Source: Filimonas zeae (GTDB taxonomy: Bacteria; Bacteroidota; Bacteroidia; Chitinophagales; Chitinophagaceae). Taken from it: a DNA stretch of 64,000 nt. Where the stretch lies: the NCBI RefSeq assembly GCF_014641615.1, contig NZ_BMIB01000002.1:372001-436000 (forward strand), written 5' to 3'. The position numbers and the translations under genes were made by a program. The notes beneath the pieces are model-generated. The model was not told where the DNA came from, searched no databases, and saw nothing but the letters and a program-made list of their open reading frames with translations. This document shows positions 37,627 to 44,784 of this stretch, in pieces. The first letter of the stretch is position 1. Each line of letters begins with the position of its first letter.

Positions 37627-37750
37627 CACGAAAAAAGAAATAAACCAGTCAAAGACGCTTCAGACAGAGTAGTGCGTTAGCAGCAGATGGATAAGCTTGT
37701 CAGCCCTGCGGTGAAATATGAAAATGCCGGTTTTGAATAACCGCCGCCCA

Positions 37751-38017
37751 TCACCCGTGTACAGGGCATCTGCAATTACACATCATTTCCGGTATTGTAT
37801 TTAATAACACCGCCACAATGAAAAGGAATATACCGGCAGCAATCCACGAGCTGAAGATTCTGCCTGAGTCAGCACTCCCCTTCTTCCACACAGATACCAG
37901 CTTTACTGTACCGGTTATAAGTATAATAGCAGATATTGAATACAGTAAGTGAACACCTGTTGTACTATATTCTGCAAAGTCTGTTGCCAGAAAAAATAAG
38001 TTTTGAGAAGTAATCAT
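37751..38017 (-). CDS. DUF4134-like membrane protein (TraE-type of conjugative transposons)
   Basis: 88 residues with two membrane helices separated by a short loop: GVHLLYSISAIILITGTVKL, then KKGSADSGRIFSSWIAAGIF and LFIVAVLLNTI. The order of features (helix, G-x-x-K, a charged loop, S-W-x-x-A-x-I-F) matches DUF4134, the TraE protein of Bacteroidota conjugative elements. No other transfer gene is near it, so it is an orphan, either a leftover of an integrated element or a domesticated copy. The assignment is from pattern memory. Confidence 0.55.
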   Translation of the reverse strand: MITSQNLFFLATDFAEYSTTGVHLLYSISAIILITGTVKLVSVWKKGSADSGRIFSSWIAAGIFLFIVAVLLNTIPEMMCNCRCPVHG

Positions 38018-38158
38018 AGAGGACGATTTTATTCCTGTTTCGACTATACAACTCTAACAACGAAAAAACGGAGCAGACATTATTCTATCATTAAAATAAA
38101 ATGGTTTGTGTTTTCTTACCGGGAACTGCTAATTTCAGAGACGATAAAACACTCATCC

Positions 38159-38596
38159 ATGAATTATGAAATCATTGAGCAGATACAACACCTTTTCACC
38201 GGTGCGGATGAAAGAAACTGGGAAAAAGTAGCAGCCACGCTTGATGAGAAAGTGCTGCTGGATTATTCTTCTATGAACGGCGCACCGGCGACCTGGCTTA
38301 CCCCTGATGAGATTATTACCATATGGGCCGGTTTTCTGCCAGGCTTTGACAGCACCCGGCATCAGCTCAGTGGTTTTTCTATGGGCGAAAACGAATATAC
38401 GGCCAGTGTTCATTTCAGCGGCAAGGCAGACCATTTTATTAACGTAGAAAGATGGACTGTGGAAGGAACTTATGATGTGGAACTTATATACAGTCAGCGT
38501 TCATGGCGTATTACAGCGCTGAAGTTTAATTTATCCGGTCAGAGTGGCAACACAGCATTACCTGCTCTCGCAGTGGAAAGAATGAATAAGGCCTGA
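38159..38596 (+). CDS. SnoaL-like (NTF2 fold) protein
   Basis: About 145 residues from the ATG at 38159 (MNYEIIEQIQHLFTGADERN). The nearly 50 upstream codons in frame look non-coding. The pattern of an N-terminal helical pair, LLDYSSMNGAPATWLTPDEI, and a beta-sheet second half (YDVELIYSQRSWRITALKF) is that of SnoaL-like proteins, which include small isomerases, hydrolases and ligand-binding proteins. Its actual reaction is not visible. Confidence 0.75.
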   Translation: MNYEIIEQIQHLFTGADERNWEKVAATLDEKVLLDYSSMNGAPATWLTPDEIITIWAGFLPGFDSTRHQLSGFSMGENEYTASVHFSGKADHFINVERWTVEGTYDVELIYSQRSWRITALKFNLSGQSGNTALPALAVERMNKA

Positions 38597-38609
38597 GAAT
38601 AATTCACAC

Positions 38610-38720
38610 AACGAAACTTCCAATGCTTTGAACCCGGATCAGAACCCTGAAGTGAGTGACACAACAGGCGATGCCACCTGCGCTGCTGCCGGAAGAACGA
38701 AAAAAACAAGACTCCTGTTT
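38610..38720 (+). pseudogene. Second remnant with the EVSDTT tail
   Basis: The frame reads NETSNALNPDQNPEVSDTTG and continues DATCAAAGRTKKTRLL with no start codon (a stop precedes it). The segment 38647-38665 is identical over 19 bases to 30557-30575, where a related tail is encoded. Likely a decayed small gene. Confidence 0.35.
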
Positions 38721-38779
38721 TTCCTGCTTCCGGGTACAGAAACCTAAGCAAAACAATGGAAAAAACTGCGGTTAAAAAC

Positions 38780-38813
38780 AAAACAGGCTGCATCAGCAGA
38801 TACAGCCTGTTTG
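38780..38813 (-). terminator. Terminator of the DoxX gene
   Basis: CAAACAGGCTG and CAGCCTGTTTG (38780-38790 and 38803-38813) pair perfectly over 11 bases around a 12-base loop. On the minus strand the stem is followed by TTTTGTTTTTAA. Confidence 0.8.
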
Positions 38814-38836
38814 CGTATAAATGACCAGCTAACTAC

Positions 38837-39265
38837 CTACACCGCCAGTGCAGAAGGACGGGCAACCTTAGCGCTGGTATTGCGCCATGCATCGATGGAC
38901 CAGGCACCTGCACCGTTAGCCATAATCAGCAGGGCTCCGCCCAGGATAGACATGTTCTTCATGAACATAATCATCTGCAGCTGCTTCATCATAGGATCAG
39001 TTACATTCCAGAAAGCGTGCATGGATATGGATACCGGCACAATGAACAGCGCTATCAGAACAGCACCAATCCGGGCCTGAAACCCTGCCAGAATACTAAG
39101 CCCACCCACCAAAGCCATGAGGCCGGAAAAGGGCACCACCCAAGCAGCCAGCGGCACGCCCTGAGATTCTGCATATTGTACAGTACCTGCTGAAAAATGA
39201 GATAAACCAGACATGATAAAGATTAAAGAGAATAATACCCGTGCTAAAACTGTTGCGTATTTCAT
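38837..39265 (-). CDS. DoxX family membrane protein
   Basis: 142 residues with four membrane helices (VLFSLIFIMSGLSHFSAGT; VPFSGLMALVGGLSILAGF; GAVLIALFIVPVSISMHAF; MSILGGALLIMANGAGAW). The first helix with SGLSHF and the loop after it are characteristic of DoxX proteins, small inner-membrane proteins linked to quinone or thiol redox chemistry in some bacteria. It lies 52 bases after the reductase gene on the same strand and may be co-transcribed. Confidence 0.88.
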   Translation of the reverse strand: MKYATVLARVLFSLIFIMSGLSHFSAGTVQYAESQGVPLAAWVVPFSGLMALVGGLSILAGFQARIGAVLIALFIVPVSISMHAFWNVTDPMMKQLQMIMFMKNMSILGGALLIMANGAGAWSIDAWRNTSAKVARPSALAV

Positions 39266-39317
39266 AACGATAAATTTTATAGTATTTGTAAATGATTGAA
39301 TTGATTAATGGCAGTAA

Positions 39318-39920
39318 TTACAATCTGATCAGATTTAATGAAGCCAGTGCCTGCTTAGGCTGCTGTAGTTTGCTGCTGGTGGCCAGATCGCCCAGATCAA
39401 CGGGAGCAAAGCCAATGGCATCTATTACAGCGGCAACATCCGTTTTGGCCGCGCCATCATCACCTGACAAGAACATCACCCTGCGACCGCCGGCCTCCTG
39501 CGGATTCTTTTCCAGTATTTTGAAATAAAGGGTATTGAAAGATTTTACCACTCTTGCACCAGGCACATAACCGGCAACTACCTGCGAAGAAGCTTTGCCT
39601 CCCAGATCGGCCAGTTGAAAATCGGGCGCAAAAGTGATAAAGTGATTGGTGGCATCAATTACTACTTTATCAGTCCAGTCTGTAACACCAGCGAGGCCAG
39701 GTACCGCACCCCATGGCAGCGCCAGTAAAACAATATCAGCAGCGGCTGCCTGCTGAATAGTACCGGCTACAGCACCGTTACCCAGTTCCGCTACAGTACC
39801 TGCCAGACTTTCCGGACCGGAGCTGTTGCTGATAGTAACTGAAAACCCTGCATTTACGAGATGACGGGCTACTGTTTTACCGATATTACCTGCGCCGATG
39901 ATTCCGATTGACTTTTTCAT
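39318..39920 (-). CDS. NADPH-dependent F420 reductase-type dinucleotide-binding protein
   Basis: 200 residues. Rossmann fold with the dinucleotide loop GIIGAGNIGKTVARHLVNAG at residues 5-24, then VLLALPWGAVPGL and VVIDATNHF. This is the NADP oxidoreductase, coenzyme F420-dependent family, which in bacteria without F420 probably acts on other acceptors. It is divergent from the pirin gene; the shared promoter region has a TTGAT-N4-ATCAA dyad exactly midway between the two -7 boxes, so both genes are likely switched by one Fnr-like protein. Confidence 0.85.
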   Translation of the reverse strand: MKKSIGIIGAGNIGKTVARHLVNAGFSVTISNSSGPESLAGTVAELGNGAVAGTIQQAAAADIVLLALPWGAVPGLAGVTDWTDKVVIDATNHFITFAPDFQLADLGGKASSQVVAGYVPGARVVKSFNTLYFKILEKNPQEAGGRRVMFLSGDDGAAKTDVAAVIDAIGFAPVDLGDLATSSKLQQPKQALASLNLIRL

Positions 39921-39957
39921 AATTATACTTTTATGTTTTTTGTTTTTGATTACGATG

Positions 39958-39965
39958 TAAAATTA
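39958..39965 (-). promoter_or_regulatory. -7 box of the reductase gene
   Basis: TAATTTTA on the minus strand, within an AATTTTACATC context also found at 42440-42450 (minus) and 52325-52335 (plus). Its upstream edge is 52.5 bases from the centre of the dyad at 40011-40024. Confidence 0.5.
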
Positions 39966-40010
39966 CCCCGGTGCCCAAAGGTGCCGAATGACCTATCACA
40001 TCAAAATGAG

Positions 40011-40024
40011 TTGATTTACATCAA
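40011..40024. promoter_or_regulatory. FNR-type dyad TTGAT-N4-ATCAA between the reductase and pirin genes
   Basis: TTGATTTACATCAA is a perfect match to the FNR consensus. Its centre (40017.5) is exactly 52.5 bases from the upstream edge of both -7-like boxes (39965 on the minus strand, 40070 on the plus strand). Neither promoter has a clear -33 element, as expected for activator-dependent promoters. Confidence 0.8.
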
Positions 40025-40069
40025 GCGTATTACTTAAGCCAGACCAATGGTACCGCTCACCGGTTATCT

Positions 40070-40077
40070 CAATTTTG
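40070..40077 (+). promoter_or_regulatory. -7 box of the pirin-crp operon
   Basis: CAATTTTG, one base from TAnnTTTG, 26 bases before the pirin start and 52.5 bases from the dyad centre. Confidence 0.5.
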
Positions 40078-40103
40078 GTTGTTATAAATAATATATAAGA
40101 GAT

Positions 40104-40985
40104 ATGAAAAAGAGCATCCTTACCGTAAATAATGGCAGAAACGAAAGAGTAGGTGAATTTCTGGTGAACCGTTTATTACCTATGCCACAAAAAAAAGCCG
40201 TGGGACCGGTTGTGTTTCTGGACCATATATATCCTATTGACCTGGCGGATACCACAGCACAGATACCTAACGGCGACTTTGCACATCCGCATCGCGGCAT
40301 TGCCACATTCAGCTATGTATTAAATGGTCAGCTGGCACACTGGGACAGTAAAGGCCATCACGATATTATTAACAAAGGCGGCGTACAATGGATGAAAGCC
40401 GGTAACGGCATCGTTCACGACGAACAGCCCTCGGGGCCTGCGGGCGGCGGCACTTTTCATTCCCTGCAGTTCTGGATCACGTTACCGGCGGCCAACAAAC
40501 GGGAAGCAGCCGAATACCAGTCAGTAAAAGGAGAAGACATTCCGGAAATACCTTTACCGGGTGAAGCAGGAACGTTGCGGGTGTTACTCGGCAGTTTCGG
40601 CAGCACCTCTTCCCCTGTAAAAACCTATACCCATCAGTTTATTTATCATCTGCGGATACAGGCCAAATCTACATTCCGGTGGAAGGCCGGAACGGGAAAC
40701 GAGTTTGCTGCCTTTGTTCCCGACAATACAATAATCCTGAACGGCAGAGAGTTGCGGAAAAGCAAAATTGCTATCTTTGGGAACGAAGGGGACGAGTTTG
40801 TAATGGAGAACCCGGATATCGTCCCGGCTGATGTATTCCTGTTTGGCGGAGAAGCCTACAACGAAGCCATTGTATCGCAGGGGCCGTTTGTAATGAACAG
40901 CTATTCTGAAATTGCGGAAGCCTACAAAGATTTCTTCGATAACAAATACGGGACCATCCAATATTTGAAAAAACAATCTGTTTAA
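40104..40985 (+). CDS. Pirin family protein
   Basis: 293 residues. Two cupin domains; the N-terminal one holds the metal-binding histidines in HPHRGIATFSYVLNGQLAHW and HDEQPSGPAGGGTFHSLQFW. Some pirins have quercetin dioxygenase activity, others act as redox-dependent regulators; the reaction here is not known. The gene is followed after 3 bases by a Crp/Fnr regulator, so the two form one operon. Its promoter shares an FNR-type dyad with the divergent reductase gene. Confidence 0.92.
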   Translation: MKKSILTVNNGRNERVGEFLVNRLLPMPQKKAVGPVVFLDHIYPIDLADTTAQIPNGDFAHPHRGIATFSYVLNGQLAHWDSKGHHDIINKGGVQWMKAGNGIVHDEQPSGPAGGGTFHSLQFWITLPAANKREAAEYQSVKGEDIPEIPLPGEAGTLRVLLGSFGSTSSPVKTYTHQFIYHLRIQAKSTFRWKAGTGNEFAAFVPDNTIILNGRELRKSKIAIFGNEGDEFVMENPDIVPADVFLFGGEAYNEAIVSQGPFVMNSYSEIAEAYKDFFDNKYGTIQYLKKQSV

Positions 40986-40988
40986 AGC

Positions 40989-41573
40989 ATGCATGATTTT
41001 CTCAGGAATTACATTGACAAACTTACGGGAGCGTCTATGTCTGATGAAGAATTCAACCACCTGAAAGATGCGTTTACCACCAAAACGGTAAAGAAAAAAC
41101 AATACTTACTGCACGAAGGCAGTGTGTGCAAGTACATGGGCTTTATTGTGAAAGGCGCTATGCGCAAGTATCTGATTGATGATAAAGGCAACGAGCATAT
41201 AGTAAGGTTCGGCATAGAGGAATGGTGGATGAGCGACCGGGAAAGTTTTACGATGCTCCGCCCTTCCCGCTACAATATAGATGCGGTGGAGGATACGGAA
41301 CTGCTGGTGGCTACCAACGAGAAGCTTTCGCGGCTGAAAGATGTATCCCCGCTGTTTATTAAGATGTCACAGATTCTTGATGAAAAAAGTTATGCGGCCT
41401 CCGAAAGCAGAATTGAAGCGAGCCTGATATTGACCGCGGAAGAAAAGCTGGTACAACTGATGGAATCTTATCCTGCTTTTTTACAACGTTTTCCGCAGAC
41501 AATGATCGCTTCCTATCTGGGGCTCACTCCTGAAACACTGAGCCGCGTACGGAAGCAGGTGTTGAGTAAATAA
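40989..41573 (+). CDS. Crp/Fnr family transcriptional regulator (paralogue 2, FNR-like recognition helix)
   Basis: 194 residues. Beta-roll sensor (about 20-115, with MGFIVKGAMRKYLIDDKGNE) and a C-terminal winged helix with MIASYLGLTPETLSRVRKQV. The recognition residues E-T-L-S-R equal the FNR E-x-x-S-R that reads TTGAT, and perfect TTGAT-N4-ATCAA dyads stand in front of its own operon and at 42497. There is no cysteine cluster at the N-terminus, so it does not sense oxygen through an iron-sulfur cluster as FNR does. It begins 3 bases after the pirin stop codon. Confidence 0.92.
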   Translation: MHDFLRNYIDKLTGASMSDEEFNHLKDAFTTKTVKKKQYLLHEGSVCKYMGFIVKGAMRKYLIDDKGNEHIVRFGIEEWWMSDRESFTMLRPSRYNIDAVEDTELLVATNEKLSRLKDVSPLFIKMSQILDEKSYAASESRIEASLILTAEEKLVQLMESYPAFLQRFPQTMIASYLGLTPETLSRVRKQVLSK

Positions 41574-41600
41574 TCTGCGGCTATCACTGCAGGTCACCGA

Positions 41601-41640
41601 CAATAAAAACAGCTGTAGAATTCTACAGCTGTTTTTATTG
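41601..41640. terminator. Forty-base perfect palindrome, terminator of pirin-crp
   Basis: Positions 41601-41620 are the exact reverse complement of 41621-41640, with no mismatch and no loop spacer. The core CAGCTGTAGAATTCTACAGC has AAAAA on one side and TTTTT on the other, as in a bidirectional terminator. Confidence 0.85.
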
Positions 41641-41699
41641 GGGTAAAACCAACTTACTTCCCTGTAACAAAATAATAATGAATGCAGCACCTCAGCAAA

Positions 41700-41736
41700 C
41701 AAAAAGAATGCAGCTATCCTGTGATAGCGCATTCTT
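41700..41736 (-). terminator. Terminator of the YceI unit
   Basis: AAGAATGC/GCATTCTT and GCTATC/GATAGC form a 14-base-pair stem with a single bulge and a CTGT loop (41704-41736). On the minus strand it is followed by TTTTTG. Confidence 0.75.
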
Positions 41737-41773
41737 ACCTGATGCAGCGGGGGGGCTGCAATAATCTGTTTCA

Positions 41774-41869
41774 TTAATTGTGATGCAAAGCCAGTGTTAT
41801 AGAAAACATAACCAATGAAGCAATAGCCAGTAAGCTCCAGGCCAGCACACCACATTCAAACCTTTTCAT
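41774..41869 (-). CDS. 31-residue membrane peptide
   Basis: A small frame starting MKRFECGVLAWSLLAIASLV and ending LALHHN: one hydrophobic helix with a basic start. It begins 22 bases after the YceI stop on the same strand and lies before the terminator, so it is in the YceI transcript. No family known; the coding nature rests on its composition and position. Confidence 0.4.
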   Translation of the reverse strand: MKRFECGVLAWSLLAIASLVMFSITLALHHN

Positions 41870-41891
41870 AATATAACATTTTGGTATAGTA

Positions 41892-42419
41892 CTATCCTCT
41901 GGTCAGCTGTATATTAGCCAGCAGGCGGATATCTTCACCTACCAGCAAACCACCTGCTTCTGTTACCGCGTTCCAGGTAAGATTAAAATCTGTTCTGTTC
42001 AGTACGCCTTTCAGTTCAAAGCCTGCTTTTTCGTTACCCCAGGGATCTTTCATGGCACCGCCGTAGGTTACATCCAGCACCACCGGTTTTGTAACATCCT
42101 TGATGGTAAGGTCGCCGGTCAGTTCAAAGTCTTCCCCGCCGATCCTTTTGAAAGAGGTAGACTTAAACGAGATCATCGGATACTTGTCTGCCTCAAAAAA
42201 ATCAGCGCTTTTCAGATGTTCATCCCGCTGGGCATTATTAGTGGAAATAGAATTCACATGCGCGTCAAAAGATACTTCACCGGCATGAAAATCGTCGCCA
42301 GCCGTTACATTGCCGGTGAACTGCGTAAAGGCACCTGTGATAGTAGTAATCACCAGGTGTTTTACTTTAAACTGAATCTCAGAGTGTGTGGGGTCGATTG
42401 TCCATGTGTTCGTTTGCAT
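41892..42419 (-). CDS. YceI family protein
   Basis: 175 residues. Starts NTWTIDPTHSEIQFKVKHLV, the hallmark of the YceI lipocalin-like fold that binds isoprenoid-type lipids, and contains FELTGDLTIKDVTKPVVLDV and GVLNRTDFNL. No signal peptide, so this is the cytoplasmic kind. Divergent from an SDR gene; a TTGAT-N4-ATCAA dyad sits in the middle of the shared promoter region, with the same geometry as at the reductase/pirin pair. Confidence 0.93.
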   Translation of the reverse strand: MQTNTWTIDPTHSEIQFKVKHLVITTITGAFTQFTGNVTAGDDFHAGEVSFDAHVNSISTNNAQRDEHLKSADFFEADKYPMISFKSTSFKRIGGEDFELTGDLTIKDVTKPVVLDVTYGGAMKDPWGNEKAGFELKGVLNRTDFNLTWNAVTEAGGLLVGEDIRLLANIQLTRG

Positions 42420-42443
42420 AATATTTTGTTTGATTTGATGATG

Positions 42444-42451
42444 TAAAATTG
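42444..42451 (-). promoter_or_regulatory. -7 box of the YceI gene
   Basis: CAATTTTA on the minus strand, in the context AATTTTACATC shared with the reductase promoter. Its edge is 52.5 bases from the dyad centre at 42503.5. Confidence 0.5.
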
Positions 42452-42496
42452 CAACTCTCCATGCTGCCGCTAAATAACCCTTGTTAAGAAAACGGA

Positions 42497-42510
42497 TTGA
42501 TACAAATCAA
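42497..42510. promoter_or_regulatory. FNR-type dyad TTGAT-N4-ATCAA between YceI and SDR genes
   Basis: TTGATACAAATCAA, a perfect FNR consensus dyad. It stands exactly midway between the boxes at 42451 (minus) and 42556 (plus), 52.5 bases from each, repeating the arrangement at 40 kb to the base. Confidence 0.8.
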
Positions 42511-42555
42511 CCGCTTTTCATACTTCATATCAACCACTGCGCATGCCCGGGCAGA

Positions 42556-42563
42556 TAGCTTTG
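42556..42563 (+). promoter_or_regulatory. -7 box of the SDR gene
   Basis: TAGCTTTG, an exact TAnnTTTG match, 18 bases before the SDR start and 52.5 bases from the dyad centre. Confidence 0.55.
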
Positions 42564-42581
42564 CCTTATCAAACAAATCGT

Positions 42582-43340
42582 ATGAATATACTTACAGGCA
42601 AAGTGGCCGTGATTACCGGCGGCGCGGCAGGAATTGGAAAAGCAACCGCACAGCGGTTTTTAGCAGAAGGTGCGAAAGTCATGATCGTAGATATACAGGA
42701 GGAGCAGTTACAGAAAACCGTAGCGGAATTCAACACACCGGACATTTCCTATAGCGTGGCGGATGTTTCTTCCGAAAAAGATGCTGCCAGATATATCAGT
42801 GAAACCATTACAAAATTCGGCAGCATTGATATAGTGTTTGCGAACGCAGGAATAGAGGGCATTATGAAACCTGTGCAGGAGTATCCCACAGAGGTATTTG
42901 ACAAAGTGTATGCAGTAAACGTACGGGGTACCTTTCTCACGCTGAAATACGCCATACCTGTTATGGCAGACGGAGGCAGCATTATTATTACCTCTTCTAT
43001 CGGCGGTTTCGGCAGCTCCCCTTTTGCCTCCGGATATGTAGCCACCAAACATGCGGTGATGGGTATTATGCGTACTGCTGCACTGGAGCTGGCAAACAGA
43101 AAAATCAGGGTCAACACGGTACACCCCAGTCAGGCTAATACCAGAATGATGAAGGATATTGAAAAAGACCTGGGCATTACACAAACATCAGGACAGGCTT
43201 TTGCGGCAGGTATACCACTGGGCAGATATGCGGAGCCGGAAGAAATAGCGAGCATGGTAACCTATCTGGCATCCGATGAAAGCCGGTTTATAACAGGCAC
43301 TACTTTCCGGGTAGACGGCGGCATGGATGCACCTTTCTGA
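42582..43340 (+). CDS. SDR family NAD(P)-dependent oxidoreductase
   Basis: 252 residues from the ATG at 42582 (MNILTGKVAVITGG); the perfect -7 box at 42556-42563 rules out the longer frame. Motifs: TGGAAGIG cofactor loop, ANAG, catalytic SGYVATKHAV and the PG-type loop replaced by HPSQANTRM. C-terminal FITGTTFRVDGGMDAPF is typical of the 3-ketoacyl reductase-like branch. Divergent from YceI under one FNR-type dyad. The substrate is unknown. Confidence 0.92.
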   Translation: MNILTGKVAVITGGAAGIGKATAQRFLAEGAKVMIVDIQEEQLQKTVAEFNTPDISYSVADVSSEKDAARYISETITKFGSIDIVFANAGIEGIMKPVQEYPTEVFDKVYAVNVRGTFLTLKYAIPVMADGGSIIITSSIGGFGSSPFASGYVATKHAVMGIMRTAALELANRKIRVNTVHPSQANTRMMKDIEKDLGITQTSGQAFAAGIPLGRYAEPEEIASMVTYLASDESRFITGTTFRVDGGMDAPF

Positions 43341-43350
43341 AACAGTTCAA

Positions 43351-43386
43351 AACAACCTGCCGGCCGCCGTCTGGCGGCAGGTTGTT
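43351..43386. terminator. Bidirectional terminator between SDR and Crp genes
   Basis: AACAACCTGCCG (43351-43362) pairs perfectly with CGGCAGGTTGTT (43375-43386). It lies between the convergent SDR and crp genes and touches the stop codon of the latter. Confidence 0.75.
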
Positions 43387-44002
43387 ATACCGGCATCAAC
43401 GATGAAGCAAAAACACTTCTGCCTTTCAGCAACCGCTTCCGCTCGCGGCAGAAAGTGGCCGGTGTTATCCCGATATAGGCGGCAAGTATGTTCTGCGGAA
43501 AGCGATGAAAGTAAACAGGATGATACTCCATCAGGTAAGCCACCCGTTCTATAGCAGTAAAATGCTGCAGAAGCTTCATCCTGGTTTCCAGCGCCAGATA
43601 ACTGTACAGGGCAAATGCTCCGGACAGGTGAGAAAAGTATAATGTGCAACCAGCCAATATCCTGATTTCATCTGCCGGCAACACCATGATTTCGGAGTCT
43701 TCCAGCGCTTCTATGTAGTATGCAGATGGTGCATCCCTGAATATACCACCGGCATCCAACATCCAGGCATCTTCCAGTGCCAGATCAGATACATGTTCCG
43801 TACCTGCGGAATCAATGCTATACTTTCTAAGCGCACCTTTTACCACATAATAAATGTCCCTTCCGGGAATACCTTCATAAAGCAGAAACTGCTTCTTACG
43901 CAACATTCTCCGCCGGATAAGTGCTGCTAAAACAGCAAAATCAGCATCGGAAACCTCCGGTCCGGTTAACAGGTTCAGGCTTCGTCTTATATTATCATTC
44001 AT
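43385..44002 (-). CDS. Crp/Fnr family transcriptional regulator (paralogue 3)
   Basis: About 205 residues from MNDNIRRSLN at 44002 (an ATG 9 bases upstream is also in frame). Beta-roll sensor with DIYYVVKGALRKYSIDSAG and a winged helix with ILAAYIGITPATFCRERKRL. The recognition residues are A-T-F-C-R: neither the glutamate nor the serine of FNR is present, so it should read another half-site. The AACGA-N4-TCGTT dyads at 44.9 and 52.2 kb are candidates. It lies downstream of the isochorismatase-like gene on the same strand. Confidence 0.9.
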   Translation of the reverse strand: MNDNIRRSLNLLTGPEVSDADFAVLAALIRRRMLRKKQFLLYEGIPGRDIYYVVKGALRKYSIDSAGTEHVSDLALEDAWMLDAGGIFRDAPSAYYIEALEDSEIMVLPADEIRILAGCTLYFSHLSGAFALYSYLALETRMKLLQHFTAIERVAYLMEYHPVYFHRFPQNILAAYIGITPATFCRERKRLLKGRSVFASSLMPV

Positions 44003-44028
44003 AGTCAGCATCTGATTAACATAAGGAA

Positions 44029-44050
44029 GCCACCAACCGCAGCTGGTGGC
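44029..44050 (-). terminator. Hairpin after the isochorismatase-like gene
   Basis: GCCACCA (44029-44035) and TGGTGGC (44044-44050) pair around an eight-base loop, between the hydrolase stop and the crp start. The T tract is weak, so it may only attenuate reading into crp. Confidence 0.5.
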
Positions 44051-44094
44051 TATCCGCGTAAAAAAAGCGTATCACACAACCAGAAGTGGAGCGC

Positions 44095-44739
44095 TTATGA
44101 TTTAACAGGCTCTGTTGCCAGTAACTGCTGTTCCCATAACAGGCTGGTACCCACATTACCCATATGATCTACGAGCATCTGCCCCAGCGCTTCTACTGTT
44201 GCTGTTCTGGCCCAGTCACGCTGCAGCTCAGAAGCAAATACCGTCCAGGTAATGGGAACCGCACCGGCATGTACCATACGCAGCACCGCCATTTCGTGCG
44301 CTTCCAGGCTTACACCACCGGAAGCATCCGTTACAATATATACTTCGTAACCTTCGCCCAGGGCCTGAATCACCGGCATGGCCAGACAGATTTCTGTCCA
44401 CAGCGCAGCCATCACAATCTTTTTCTTACCTGTATTCTTTACCCACTCAATCACACGGGCATCTTCCCAGGTATTGATAAACGTACGGTCTATCGGCTTC
44501 TGATCCGGGAATATCTCCTGCAGTTGTTTCAGCAGAAAACCACCGCGCGATTCCAGCACGGTACTTAACAAAACAGGTACACCAAAGGCTTTGGCGCTTT
44601 TTGCCAGGCCCACCACATTGTTGATGATCGTTTGCGTATCATGGCTTCTTAAGCCTGCAAACTGAAAAGGCTGGTGATCTATGAGTATCAATGCACAGTT
44701 ATCCGGCGTCAGCAGCGCCTCTAATCCGTTCTTTGACAT
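44095..44739 (-). CDS. Isochorismatase family hydrolase (YcaC-like)
   Basis: 214 residues. Cysteine hydrolase fold with the catalytic aspartate in CALILIDHQPFQF near residue 21 and the nucleophile in ALWTEICLAMPVIQALGEGY near residue 116. The sequence TDASGGVSLEAHEMAVLRM is typical of the YcaC subgroup, whose substrates are mostly unknown amides. A TACATTTG -7 box at 44777-44784 (minus) lies upstream, and two AACGA-N4-TCGTT-like dyads stand between it and the divergent AraC gene. Confidence 0.88.
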   Translation of the reverse strand: MSKNGLEALLTPDNCALILIDHQPFQFAGLRSHDTQTIINNVVGLAKSAKAFGVPVLLSTVLESRGGFLLKQLQEIFPDQKPIDRTFINTWEDARVIEWVKNTGKKKIVMAALWTEICLAMPVIQALGEGYEVYIVTDASGGVSLEAHEMAVLRMVHAGAVPITWTVFASELQRDWARTATVEALGQMLVDHMGNVGTSLLWEQQLLATEPVKS

Positions 44740-44776
44740 AGCAGATGTCTTTTATTTTATAGATGATTGTAGGCTG

Positions 44777-44784
44777 CAAATGTA
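44777..44784 (-). promoter_or_regulatory. -7 box of the isochorismatase-like gene
   Basis: TACATTTG on the minus strand, an exact TAnnTTTG match 37 bases before the start codon. No -33 element at the normal spacing. Confidence 0.5.
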
